Below are positions 34,701 to 42,849 of a DNA stretch of 64,000 nt, one piece after another. This stretch comes from Alteromonas sp. MMG017 (lineage in GTDB: Bacteria; Pseudomonadota; Gammaproteobacteria; Enterobacterales; Alteromonadaceae). The DNA lies in contig NZ_JAGJDY010000012.1 of assembly GCF_018100795.1 (NCBI RefSeq), positions 1 through 64,000 of the forward strand. Reading direction: 5' to 3'. A program made the translations under genes and the position numbers. The notes below the pieces were generated by a model, which was given only the letters and a program-made list of their open reading frames with translations, had not been told where the DNA came from and searched no databases. The first letter of the stretch is position 1. Each line of letters begins with the position of its first letter.

Positions 34701-35242
34701 CCTCTGCGGTACTCGGTTACATCGGCATGCTTAGTACCAAAATAAATCGCAAATATCGCAATAAATGTGGTGGCAGCAATCACGATGAAATTGCTATTAG
34801 GCTGTTGAGTTAATAACTGAAAAGTGGAGCCAATCGCTTTTAATTGCAACGCAATATAGGGAATGGTAGCCAGCAGCGCGATAACGGTCACTAACAAGGC
34901 GACGGTTTGGCGCTTGCCATAACGAGACGCAATAAAATCAGAAATAGTGGTGATATGTTGCTTTTTGCTTACCAGAGTTAGCTTATAAATAAATCGATAT
35001 CCAAGCACATATACCAAAATTGGCCCTAACATAATGGGCAGATAAATCCATGTATCGCGGCTGGCTTGCCCTACCATGCCAAAAAATGTCCACGCCGTGC
35101 AATATATGGCGAGTGCCAGTGAGTAGATGGCTGGGTGCGAGGTTAACGCTCGTGCTCGAGGCGAGTTCTTATCGCCCCAACTTGCCAAAGAAAAAAGCAA
35201 AAATAGATACAGTACCGCAAGCGTAACCCAACCGAACGTCAT
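31790..35242 (-). CDS. crbS: sodium/solute symporter-fused hybrid histidine kinase, CrbS-like
   Basis: This 1150-residue protein is an inner-membrane sensor. An N-terminal SSS-family symporter domain of about 13 helices (to about residue 490) leads to a linker, a PAS domain (about 600-720, ENMDQGISVVDKHLNLVAWN), and a HisKA domain (phospho-acceptor His in LASHDVLQPLN). Then come HATPase_c (NLLSNAVKYT, DTGIGI, GLGLGVVRRL) and a C-terminal receiver (VDDQRENL, LLMDYQLS, YLSKPLKP). In Vibrio and Pseudomonas, CrbS/MxtR of this exact architecture senses acetate-related signals and drives acs through CrbR/ErdR. The divergent neighbours are symporter subunits of the acetate system. Two palindromes shared with the acs promoter lie just upstream. 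Confidence 0.9.
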   Translation of the reverse strand: MTFGWVTLAVLYLFLLFSLASWGDKNSPRARALTSHPAIYSLALAIYCTAWTFFGMVGQASRDTWIYLPIMLGPILVYVLGYRFIYKLTLVSKKQHITTISDFIASRYGKRQTVALLVTVIALLATIPYIALQLKAIGSTFQLLTQQPNSNFIVIAATTFIAIFAIYFGTKHADVTEYRRGLMLAIAFESTIKLLALVLVAFVGYSAWRQTETGPFLETFVNTAALSQFSSFNFIAQTIMAAAAIVCLPRQFHVAVIDNLSLSHLKTARWLFPLYLAIISAVIPIIAIAGKAIFAGASVEPDSYVLSLAMFSGSALLQVIVFVGGLSAATAMIIVATLTLSTMLTNDVILPRYLAFRGSHSEKKDFSAQIRLIRRIVIGFILLMAFLYHQQMTSSRSLHSIGLIAFSLVIQLMPAILGGLYWKRAHAHGVYAGLLVGIILWVLWLVFPLVGKQTSQFANNELISQGAMISLGANTVMYIIFSWFAPHRLIDRIQAEAFVSPAVVKNSVIKGPNSNVTVSDLITLLSTFMGTGRCEQLIEQYQHHNSCTLNHQASPDEDFLTFCERALGGVIGASSAKVLLDSALRGKKMDFTEVINFFDDTTQAMQFNMTALLTSLENMDQGISVVDKHLNLVAWNKRYAALYTYPEDFLAVGIPIEKLIRFNASQGEFGKLDVEAEVEKRLEHLRSGTPHRFKRQRKDGRVIEMVGNPLPGGGFVTSFNDITDHIEIQQALEESNIDLEARIKRRTEEVHTINAELRLEIERRSGAETELIRARKAAEDANASKTRFLALASHDVLQPLNAAKLYISALEEQELSNGVHEIIQKLHHSVTSSEALIGTLLDISRLDQGEMKPDIEPVDVQALLSPLIDDIRMRAQEKGLSLRVWVKPLWVMADKTYLYRIMQNLLSNAVKYTQKGKVLLVIKSTKSSVSFRVYDTGIGISEDKKDNIFSDFYRINQSAEHGIGLGLGVVRRLSQQLGSDITVSSSPQKGSCFTFSLPKAQPGSAVSTTTKPKNTTFTGLQVLCVDDQRENLDAMQTLLARWGVKVMLAGSWDEALALIEQTSPQILLMDYQLSHDETQNGLALIDKIRFQLDAILPAALITATPDEDLVAKCKEQGVNYLSKPLKPAKLRALLQSMTRHIRESHYTDSD

Positions 35243-35290
35243 GAATTTCCTTTAACCTAAAGTTAACAAGTCTGTGTGCATTATAATCAT

Positions 35291-35323
35291 TTCGACCATA
35301 GTCTACCTACGACCATGGTCTCA
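35291..35323. promoter_or_regulatory. two palindromic sites before crbS-like and DUF4212 genes
   Basis: GACCATAGTC (35294-35303) and the perfect palindrome GACCATGGTC (35311-35320, in the context TACGACCATGGTCTCA) have centres 17 bp apart. They match the palindromes at 24789-24863 before acs. They sit 50-80 bp upstream of the crbS-like start and about 180-200 bp before the DUF4212 start, so they could control either or both. Confidence 0.6.
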
Positions 35324-35499
35324 TTTGGAATTTGAATGGTGAGGTCTAGAGTATACGTCGTGCTCCTAAATGCTTGACTTTTGCCGCTCTAAGGCCTGTT
35401 CGGTCTAAACAAAAAAGCTTGGCAATAATGTTAGCAAAGCCGGGCGTTAGGAAAATGTAAAAATAAAACAATTGATTAACCTGACATGAGGACGGAACA

Positions 35500-35766
35500 A
35501 TGGCATTTAGAAATGATGACGACAAAAAAGCATATTGGAAGGAGAATTTGTCTCTCCTCGCCAAGCTTTTGGTCGTTTGGTTTGCGGTGTCGTTTGGCGC
35601 CGGCATTTTGTTTGTCGATGTGCTAGACAATATCCACTTTTTTGGATTTAAACTGGGTTTCTGGTTTGCGCAACAAGGTTCCATTTATGTGTTCGTCGCT
35701 CTAATTTTTGTTTATATGTCAAAGATGAAGGCGATGGATAAACGTTATGGCGTAAACGAGGAGTAA
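35500..35766 (+). CDS. DUF4212 small subunit of a sodium/solute symporter
   Basis: This 88-residue protein has two membrane helices (about 24-46 and 54-76) and the family segment AYWKENLSLLAKLLVVWF. DUF4212 proteins are small partners (also called YjcH-like) of SSS-family acetate symporters and are nearly always encoded directly upstream. Here the large subunit starts 5 bp after its stop. GAGGACG gives a good ribosome site. Confidence 0.9.
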   Translation: MAFRNDDDKKAYWKENLSLLAKLLVVWFAVSFGAGILFVDVLDNIHFFGFKLGFWFAQQGSIYVFVALIFVYMSKMKAMDKRYGVNEE

Positions 35767-35770
35767 TACC

Positions 35771-37477
35771 ATGGACGTTCAACTACTAACATTTATTATT
35801 GTAGGCGCAACATTTACGCTATATATCGCCATAGCTGTATGGGCTAGAGCGGGTTCTACTAACGACTTCTACGTTGCTGGTGGCGGTGTACCCCCGGTAC
35901 TAAACGGTATGGCTACCGCCGCAGACTGGATGTCGGCAGCTTCATTTATTTCAATGGCCGGTCTTATTTCCTTTATGGGATACGACGGCGCAGTTTACCT
36001 AATGGGATGGACTGGAGGCTATGTATTACTTGCCTTGTGTCTGGCACCCTACCTACGTAAATTCGGTAAATTTACTGTACCGGATTTTATTGGCGACCGC
36101 TACTATTCCCAAACCGCGAGAACCGTTGCCGTTTTCTGCGCCATCTTTGTTTGCTTTACCTATGTGGCAGGGCAAATGCGAGGCGTGGGCGTAGTATTTA
36201 GTCGTTTCTTAGAAGTCGATATCGTAACCGGTGTGGTTATTGGCATGGTTATCGTGTTTTTCTACACGGTATTAGGCGGCATGAAAGGGATTACCTATAC
36301 TCAAGTTGCGCAGTTTTGCGTAATGATTTTTGCGTATATTGTTCCAGCAGTGTTTATCTCTATCATGGTGACGGGTCATATACTTCCACAAACGGGGTTC
36401 GGCGCCACGCTCGCAGATGGGTCGGGGATGCATATATTACAGAAACTCGACAGTCTGTCGGTGGAACTCGGGTTTCATGAGTATACCTCTGGGTCGAAAA
36501 GTACCATCGATGTGTTCTTTATTACTTTTGCATTGATGGTAGGTACGGCTGGATTACCTCACGTTATCGTTCGTTTCTTCACCGTTCCGAAAGTACATGA
36601 TGCACGTAAGTCGGCTGGTTATGCACTTGCGTTTATCGCTATTTTGTATACCACCGCACCGTCGTTGGCTGCATTTGCTCGAGTGAATATGATTGAAACT
36701 ATTAACGGACCTGAGCTAACCGGAACAAGTTACGCTGAAGCGCCGTCGTGGATTAAAAACTGGGAGCAGACTGGGCTTATCGAATTCAACGATAAGAACG
36801 GTGATGGGGTGATGTTTTACTCGGGTGATGAACGCAACGAAATGAAAGTTGACCGTGACATCATGGTATTAGCTAACCCAGAGATAGCAAATCTACCTGC
36901 TTGGGTAATCGCATTGGTAGCCGCGGGTGGTGTAGCCGCAGCATTGTCTACGTCAGCTGGCTTATTGTTAGTTATCTCAACATCGGTTTCACACGATTTA
37001 TTAAAACGAAACTTTATGCCGAATATTACTGACAAGTCAGAGCTATTTTTCGCACGGCTTGCGGCTGGGGTAGCCATTGTAATTGCCGGTTACTTTGGGA
37101 TAAATCCACCGGGCTTTGTAGCGCAGGTGGTCGCCTTCGCGTTCGGTCTGGCGGCATCCAGTTTCTTCCCCGCCATCATTATGGGTATATTTAGTAAGCG
37201 AATGAATGATAAAGGCGCGATTGCGGGCATGATTGCAGGTATTGCGTTCACCGCCGCCTATATTATTTACTTTAAGTTTGTGAACCCTGCTGCAAATGTA
37301 CCTGAAAACTGGTGGTTTGGTATTTCCCCAGAAGGCATAGGTACCTTGGGTATGATGGTTAATTTCCTTGTTGCTTTCGTTGTCTTTAAGTCTACCGATG
37401 AAGCGCCGGAAGAAATCCAAGAGCTAGTAGAGAGCATTCGTTATCCGAAAGGAGCGGGCGAGGCATCTGCGCACTAA
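35771..37477 (+). CDS. SSS-family symporter, ActP-like
   Basis: This 568-residue inner-membrane protein has about 13-14 helices and SSS-family motifs such as DFYVAGGGVPPVLNGMATAADWMSAASF and the sodium-site region LLLVISTSVSHDLLKR. Similarity in pattern and gene context (DUF4212 partner, CrbS, DUF294) points to uptake of acetate or another short carboxylate. A loop near residues 310-365 contains a long acidic, hydrophilic insert not typical of E. coli ActP. The ribosome site AGGAG is 8 bp before the ATG. Two hairpins follow the gene before the next one. Confidence 0.88.
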   Translation: MDVQLLTFIIVGATFTLYIAIAVWARAGSTNDFYVAGGGVPPVLNGMATAADWMSAASFISMAGLISFMGYDGAVYLMGWTGGYVLLALCLAPYLRKFGKFTVPDFIGDRYYSQTARTVAVFCAIFVCFTYVAGQMRGVGVVFSRFLEVDIVTGVVIGMVIVFFYTVLGGMKGITYTQVAQFCVMIFAYIVPAVFISIMVTGHILPQTGFGATLADGSGMHILQKLDSLSVELGFHEYTSGSKSTIDVFFITFALMVGTAGLPHVIVRFFTVPKVHDARKSAGYALAFIAILYTTAPSLAAFARVNMIETINGPELTGTSYAEAPSWIKNWEQTGLIEFNDKNGDGVMFYSGDERNEMKVDRDIMVLANPEIANLPAWVIALVAAGGVAAALSTSAGLLLVISTSVSHDLLKRNFMPNITDKSELFFARLAAGVAIVIAGYFGINPPGFVAQVVAFAFGLAASSFFPAIIMGIFSKRMNDKGAIAGMIAGIAFTAAYIIYFKFVNPAANVPENWWFGISPEGIGTLGMMVNFLVAFVVFKSTDEAPEEIQELVESIRYPKGAGEASAH

Positions 37478-37512
37478 CGATGAGAAGCTAATTGTCAAAA
37501 TAAGACACTGAC

Positions 37513-37585
37513 GCTCGGTAATTGGCCGAGCCTTTGTTAAACCAACTCGCTCAAAGGGGTAACTCTAAACGGCGGGTTGGTTTTT
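37513..37585 (+). terminator. double hairpin between symporter and DUF294 genes
   Basis: A GCTCGG/CCGAGC stem (37513-37531) is followed by a short T-stretch. Then a second stem AACCAACTCGC / GCGGGTTGGTT (37540-37582, about one mismatch) leads into a T-run. Together they should reduce read-through into the CBS/DUF294 gene that starts at 37607. Confidence 0.65.
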
Positions 37586-37606
37586 ATCGTTTCAGGAGCA
37601 TTACGT

Positions 37607-39436
37607 ATGACCGCTATTGCCCAGCAAGTCGCAGATTTTGTTGCTGCTTCTGCGCCCTTTGATACGCTTGATGTGGATTCATTAACTGATTTACTTACCT
37701 CGGCAGAGTTGCTCTACATAACAAAAGAAAACCTAAAAACCTTAATGGGGCAATCTCGCCGAATTTATCTCATCCAAAGTGGTCAGTTTTCGGTAAGTGC
37801 AGGGCAAGAGCCCCCCCGTTATGTCAGCGAGGGAGACTACTTTGGTTTTCAGTGTGTTTTGGACGGTAGCGACTATCCGATAGCGGTGACGGTAGAGAGC
37901 CCTGGCTTAGTGTATAGCTTTGAAGAAGCACCATTTAAAGCCCTTCTTCAATACGATAGCATTAATACTTTTTTCAATGGCCTGCGACATGATGCGCTGC
38001 AAAATCAAGCCATTACAGAATCAAAATCTATGTGGTTGTACAAACCACTTTATGATTTAACCGAAAATGCCCCCATTGGCACCGATGTAAGTACGCCTAT
38101 TCAACAAGCAGCTCAATTGATGACGGATAACCGGGTGTCATCCCTTTTAATCACTGAAGCAGGGCAGCTGGTTGGAATTGTTACCGACAGAGATTTACGT
38201 TCTAGAGTGGTTGCCGCTGGCATTGACCTGACGAATCCTGTTAGCAGTGTTATGACGTCGTCGCCGGCAAATGTTGCCAGTAACCTAACGTTATTTGACG
38301 CCATGGCGTTAATGACCGAAAAAAATATTCACCATTTACCCATATTAGATAAAGACAGTCATGAACCTGTAGGTATGGTAACGGCCAGTGATATTGTTCG
38401 CCACCAACGAGGTAGCGTACTATTTATCATTGGCGAACTGTCGAAAGCGAGCAATTTGTACGAATTAACACGTTTAGCGTGGCAGCTTCCGCATTACTTT
38501 TCTGCACATGCTAAACACGCAGGTGATTATGATATTGCGGGTAAAGTGCTTTCTCAAGCAACTGATATTATGACGCGAAAGCTCATTGGGTTCTTTCAGC
38601 AAGAACACGGTAAAGCCGGCATGATGTTTTCGTGGCTAGTATATGGCTCCCAAGCCAGAGAAGATCAGACCATGGGATCAGATCAAGACAATGCACTGCT
38701 GTTAGCTGAATCACCCACGCAAGCACAAGCCGACTACTTTGCGGCCATGGCGGAGTATGTCTGCAAGGGGTTAGGAAAGTGCGGTATTAAGCTATGCAGT
38801 GGCAATATTATGGCAAGTAACCCCGAGCTTCGGTTATCGCTAGACCAAGCGGTTGAGCAAGCGCGGCAGTGGGTAAATGCACCTACCAAAGATGCTATTA
38901 TGCACTTTAATATTTTTCTTGATGCACGCTGCGCTGCTGGTGATATGGGGCTGTTTAAAACGCTACAGCGCCAACGAATGCCTTTGCTCAAACAAAGTTT
39001 ATTTCTTGCGGCATTATCCCGTCATACAAATGAAGTCTCTGTGCCTCTTTCTATGTTTCAAAAGTTTACTTATGAAAAAGGCGGGAAACTTAAAGATACG
39101 ATTGATTTGAAAGTACGCGCGGTGGCACTAATTAATAATATTGTGCGTATTTATGCCCTAGCGGGTGGAATTTCAGTACCTGGCACCCTTGCAAGGCTAT
39201 CTTTATTGCCCGAAAATTCAGAGCTTTCAACCAAGGATGCCGCGAACTTACGGGATATCTGGATATTTTTAAATCGCTTACGATGGCGTCATCAGCTTCA
39301 GCATAACGTGGCGGATAATAGTGTGTCAGTGTCATCTTTGTCTTCTATAGAAAGGCATCAGCTAAAGGCATCTTTTCAAGCTATTGAAAGAGCCCAAAAA
39401 GCGATAGTCATGAATTTTTCAGGTGGTATGGCGTAA
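37607..39436 (+). CDS. cNMP-binding/CBS/DUF294 nucleotidyltransferase-like protein
   Basis: This 609-residue cytoplasmic protein has a cyclic-nucleotide-binding-like domain (about residues 10-125) and two CBS domains (about 145-265; VSSLLITEAGQLVGIVTDRDLRS and IHHLPILDKDS). The C-terminal half carries the DUF294 nucleotidyltransferase signature GSQAREDQTMGSDQDNALL. Domains of this set are encoded beside acetate symporters in many gammaproteobacteria and are thought to modulate uptake; the reaction is unknown. ATG 37607 has a CAGGAG ribosome site, while a TTG frame at 37577 lies within the terminator stem and is rejected. The exonuclease gene follows by 2 bp. Confidence 0.88.
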   Translation: MTAIAQQVADFVAASAPFDTLDVDSLTDLLTSAELLYITKENLKTLMGQSRRIYLIQSGQFSVSAGQEPPRYVSEGDYFGFQCVLDGSDYPIAVTVESPGLVYSFEEAPFKALLQYDSINTFFNGLRHDALQNQAITESKSMWLYKPLYDLTENAPIGTDVSTPIQQAAQLMTDNRVSSLLITEAGQLVGIVTDRDLRSRVVAAGIDLTNPVSSVMTSSPANVASNLTLFDAMALMTEKNIHHLPILDKDSHEPVGMVTASDIVRHQRGSVLFIIGELSKASNLYELTRLAWQLPHYFSAHAKHAGDYDIAGKVLSQATDIMTRKLIGFFQQEHGKAGMMFSWLVYGSQAREDQTMGSDQDNALLLAESPTQAQADYFAAMAEYVCKGLGKCGIKLCSGNIMASNPELRLSLDQAVEQARQWVNAPTKDAIMHFNIFLDARCAAGDMGLFKTLQRQRMPLLKQSLFLAALSRHTNEVSVPLSMFQKFTYEKGGKLKDTIDLKVRAVALINNIVRIYALAGGISVPGTLARLSLLPENSELSTKDAANLRDIWIFLNRLRWRHQLQHNVADNSVSVSSLSSIERHQLKASFQAIERAQKAIVMNFSGGMA

Positions 39437-39438
39437 GT

Positions 39439-40122
39439 ATGTTGCAATGGCTAAGTGACTGGTTATCCGGGCGCGGACGAGGGTCACTTGATAGGTTCAA
39501 AAACGCGACCTTACAAGACACTACCCTGATGTCTATTGATTTAGAGCTGACTTCCTTAAACGCCAATGAGTCAGAAATTACGTCTTTTGGTTGGGTGTGT
39601 GGGCGCAACAGTAGTATTGCCTTAGAAACCTGCACTTACAGTGTTGTGAAAACCAAAGCGCCTTTAGGGCAAAGCCCAGTTATCCATGGACTCATTCAAG
39701 ACCATATTGCGAAGGGCGAAAAAGTAGAAGATGTGCTAACTAAATTTATCGCACAGTTACCATCGAAGATTTTGGTTATCCATAATGCTAACTTAGATTT
39801 AGCCGTGCTAGATGCGGTATTTAGGCGATTAGATTTGCCGGCACAAGAGGTTTATTACATCGACACTTTACAACTTGCTTTGTATGAATTGAAAAAAGAG
39901 CATGAAGTCGTTCCCTTAAATAGCGCATCCCTTGGCGCATGTTTACTGAGAGCCGGTTTACCGGAGGTGCCTCAACACAATGCATTAGAAGATGCCATGG
40001 CAGCGTTACTTTTATGTTATGCACAGCTAGCGTCATTAGGGTTAACACAACAAAGTTCCTTGGCGGACTTATTACATACCAAAGCCCTTGGTAGGAAAAC
40101 ACTTGGCGTGGTTAAACCTTAA
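39439..40122 (+). CDS. DnaQ-like DEDDh 3'-5' exonuclease
   Basis: This 227-residue protein has an exonuclease fold of the DNA polymerase III epsilon type. Visible catalytic motifs are SIDLELT (DxE), HNANLDLAVLD with the central Asp, and HNALEDA (HxxxxD). It is fused to no polymerase domain. The gene is directly coupled to the DUF294 gene. The same DUF294-exonuclease pair is found beside acs/actP in Vibrio-like genomes. It may act on RNA or DNA unrelated to replication; its role in acetate growth is not clear. Confidence 0.88.
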   Translation: MLQWLSDWLSGRGRGSLDRFKNATLQDTTLMSIDLELTSLNANESEITSFGWVCGRNSSIALETCTYSVVKTKAPLGQSPVIHGLIQDHIAKGEKVEDVLTKFIAQLPSKILVIHNANLDLAVLDAVFRRLDLPAQEVYYIDTLQLALYELKKEHEVVPLNSASLGACLLRAGLPEVPQHNALEDAMAALLLCYAQLASLGLTQQSSLADLLHTKALGRKTLGVVKP

Positions 40123-40155
40123 TAATTTACCTTAAACTAGGCTTTACTATATCTC

Positions 40156-41115
40156 TTAAACTTTTGACTCCATTACATTATGAGCCGTTTCCACGCTACC
40201 TACCACACAGTTTCTACCTTGCCCTTTCGCGGCATATAAGCTTTTATCAGCTTGAAGCATAGTGAAGTCGATGGTTTTATTATCGTCTGGATTTTTCGTT
40301 GCCACACCAGCGCTAATCGTCACCCTTGCAAGGTCTGAATCGGCGTGGGCAATATTTAAATCGAACACGGTACTTAAAAGTCGATTGGCGACTAACTTTG
40401 CGCCTTCCTCATTAGTGTTAGGCAGAATAACTAAAAACTCTTCACCCCCCACACGAACTAATTTGTCCATAGGGCGCAACAAGCTATCGTTAATCGATTT
40501 ACTTAGCTTCCATAAGCAACTATCGCCCTCCATATGCCCATATCGGTCGTTGTAGCGTTTGAAATAATCAACGTCAAACAGCACAAGAGAAAGGGGGGTA
40601 TGGCTCCGCTTACCATCTTTCATAAAGCGGGGAAGATAGTCTTCTAAATAATGCCTATTGTAGGCGCCTGTAAGCCTATCAATATAAATGAGGTTTTCTA
40701 ACAGATCGTTTTTGAGCTTATGGTTAAGGTGCGCTTTCACGCGATTTTGTAACGTACACGCATTAATAGGTTTGGTCACAAAGTCTACACAGCCAGAATC
40801 CCAACACTTTGATTGTGCTTCGTCTGTCGTTGTTGCGGTAACAAAAATAATGGGGATATCAGTTTTACTCGGATTTTCACGCAAGGCTTGTGCTACTTGG
40901 TGTCCATCCATGATGGGCATATTCACATCCATCAGGATTAAGTCGGGCGTGTTTTTTTCACAGTAAGCAAGCGCAGCTTCTCCAGAAGAAACAGACGTAC
41001 AACTCACCATATCTTCAAGAAGCCCTTCTAAAATCATTCGAGAGCTTGCTTGATCATCTACAATTAATAAATGGCAGTCTGATAATGCTCGTTTATTCAC
41101 TTGCTCAATAAACAT
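40156..41115 (-). CDS. response-regulator diguanylate cyclase (REC-GGDEF)
   Basis: This 319-residue protein has a receiver domain (Asp63 in LILMDVNMP, Lys in FVTKPIN) and a GGDEF domain (about 160-315) with GGEEF at the catalytic loop. An inhibitory RxxD site (RPMD) sits five residues before it. It should make cyclic di-GMP from two GTP when phosphorylated, with product inhibition. The architecture resembles WspR/PleD-like enzymes without the second receiver. No dedicated kinase is adjacent, so its partner is unknown. It is a single-gene unit facing the exonuclease gene. Confidence 0.92.
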   Translation of the reverse strand: MFIEQVNKRALSDCHLLIVDDQASSRMILEGLLEDMVSCTSVSSGEAALAYCEKNTPDLILMDVNMPIMDGHQVAQALRENPSKTDIPIIFVTATTTDEAQSKCWDSGCVDFVTKPINACTLQNRVKAHLNHKLKNDLLENLIYIDRLTGAYNRHYLEDYLPRFMKDGKRSHTPLSLVLFDVDYFKRYNDRYGHMEGDSCLWKLSKSINDSLLRPMDKLVRVGGEEFLVILPNTNEEGAKLVANRLLSTVFDLNIAHADSDLARVTISAGVATKNPDDNKTIDFTMLQADKSLYAAKGQGRNCVVGSVETAHNVMESKV

Positions 41116-41235
41116 GTTAGTCCTTAACCTACAACGCAGCCGTTTCCAATTATTTGTAAACGTTAAACCCAGAGTAACGCGGCAGATGTAAAAAATGCAT
41201 TAAACAAAAGTTTAATAATTAACATTTTTGCGAAT

Positions 41236-41652
41236 TTAAATTAACGAAACAAAGAGAAGCACATACAGTATTAGGTTAGTTACCAGCCCTATCATATAAA
41301 AATAGGTTCTCGGGCTCGGGTTACGCTCAGTCGCCATCCCATAATATAGTGCCATATGAACAATTCTACATAAGCCATACACCCAAGCTAATATAGCCAG
41401 ATAGAGAGGAGTAACGCCAACAAACATACAAAGTATCGCCGGAATAATAAACTGGTTTACGTTCTCAAGTGAATTGTGAAATGTTCTATGGCTTCTAAAT
41501 ACGAAGCTGTCGTGACTTAAGTCTTCGGCCACTTTTCCCGGTACATAAGATGATTGTTTGCGATGCGCCATAGCGGCAACGATGTTTTGAATTAATACTG
41601 TAAAAATGATTACCGCAAGCCCTGCGATAGCGTAGGTGTAAACAGTGAACAT
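41236..41652 (-). CDS. MAPEG-family membrane protein
   Basis: This 138-residue protein has four membrane helices and a MAPEG-type signature (FRSHRTFHNSLENV, then RIVHMALYYG). The family covers glutathione-linked and eicosanoid enzymes in eukaryotes; bacterial members are largely uncharacterised glutathione transferase-like proteins. CAAGGATG provides a ribosome site. Confidence 0.85.
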   Translation of the reverse strand: MFTVYTYAIAGLAVIIFTVLIQNIVAAMAHRKQSSYVPGKVAEDLSHDSFVFRSHRTFHNSLENVNQFIIPAILCMFVGVTPLYLAILAWVYGLCRIVHMALYYGMATERNPSPRTYFYMIGLVTNLILYVLLFVSLI

Positions 41653-41874
41653 GACTTCATCCTTGTAAGCTGATTCATTGGTATACGGGCTTAAAGGAAG
41701 TAATGGATCTTATCTGAAGAAGAAATCTGTCTCGCCTCTGATAGCGTACTAACTAGACTAATTAACTACATTGATTTTCCTTTGCTATCAAACTAACTTC
41801 CGTAGTATTGCGTTATTCAGTATAAATTAGTGTGCTCTCCCGCTACCCAGTTTTTTTATTTGATTAGGACAAAT

Positions 41875-42762
41875 ATGCAGACACTTCAAACTCAAGAGTT
41901 AATGCCAGTCATTGAGAAGGTTGAGAATGCAATCGTCTCGCACAGGCTTTGGGTTAGAAACTTAATGCGGGCTCTTGTATGTCATGACTCTTATTCGGAA
42001 AATGATCTGTTAGATAATGCGCACGAGCTCTGTAGCTTTGGTCGCTGGTACTTCGGTGAACAGCCAAATGAATTGAGAGAAAGTAAGGTTTTTCGCGAAA
42101 TTGAAGTAAAGCATAAGTGTATGCACCAAAGTGCGGCCTTGATGTTAAAAAATGAGAAAAATAACAAGCCCATCAGTAATGAAGCTTTCGACGCCTTCTA
42201 TATAGATCTTGATAATTTCTTGAATACACTTGATAAACTTAAACAAGAAATTAATACCCTTTTGTACAATCGGGACCCTTTAACGGGGGCATTTAACCGT
42301 CGCTCACTTGATGAAGAGTTGTTCGAAATTAATCAGCTGATTTCTTCGGAATCTAAAAGTGCGTGTATTGTCTTGCTAGATTTAGATCATTTCAAATCAA
42401 TTAACGACAATTATGGACACAATATGGGAGACCAGGTTTTAAAACAAACCACGGAAGTAATACTTGGGAGTTTAAGAAGTATTGATAAATTATTTCGATA
42501 CGGTGGCGAAGAGTTTGTTATCTCTTTAGTACCCACCACAATAGATAGTGCTTCAATGATTGCTGAGCGTATGAGGGCTGAAATTGCTGCAATGCAGGTT
42601 GTTTGCGAAGATGAAATGATACAGGTAACGGCTTCATTTGGTATTGCTCAAGTTAGTGCAAGTGCTGATGCATCAATGACATTAGCGAAAGCAGACAAAG
42701 CACTTTATAAAGCCAAACAGAGCGGACGAAACCAAGTGGTTATTTTCGAAGAAAAAATATAG
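41875..42762 (+). CDS. zinc-sensing diguanylate cyclase, DgcZ-like
   Basis: This 295-residue protein has an N-terminal CZB domain and a C-terminal GGDEF domain, the layout of E. coli DgcZ (YdeH). The zinc ligands are His23 (SHRLWVRN), Cys53 (LCSFGRW), His80 and His84 (HKCMHQS), matching the E. coli set shifted by one. The cyclase part has DPLTGAFNRRSL, VLLDLDHFKSINDNYGH, and GGEEF with an RSID inhibitory site. It makes cyclic di-GMP; in E. coli, zinc binding at the CZB domain inhibits it. ATG 41875 has an AGGA ribosome site; an upstream GTG at 41830 would add a non-homologous stretch. Confidence 0.92.
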   Translation: MQTLQTQELMPVIEKVENAIVSHRLWVRNLMRALVCHDSYSENDLLDNAHELCSFGRWYFGEQPNELRESKVFREIEVKHKCMHQSAALMLKNEKNNKPISNEAFDAFYIDLDNFLNTLDKLKQEINTLLYNRDPLTGAFNRRSLDEELFEINQLISSESKSACIVLLDLDHFKSINDNYGHNMGDQVLKQTTEVILGSLRSIDKLFRYGGEEFVISLVPTTIDSASMIAERMRAEIAAMQVVCEDEMIQVTASFGIAQVSASADASMTLAKADKALYKAKQSGRNQVVIFEEKI

Positions 42763-42849
42763 GGCGTCCTAGTTGAAAGGGGCATCTTACAAATGGCCAA
42801 AACGCGAAGAATGGATAAGTAGCGGAAACCCGCTACTTATTAACAATGG

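Noticed and set aside
35346-35684. 112-codon minus-strand frame opposite DUF4212
   Set aside because: It is antisense to the well-supported DUF4212 gene, and the overlap explains its open frame.
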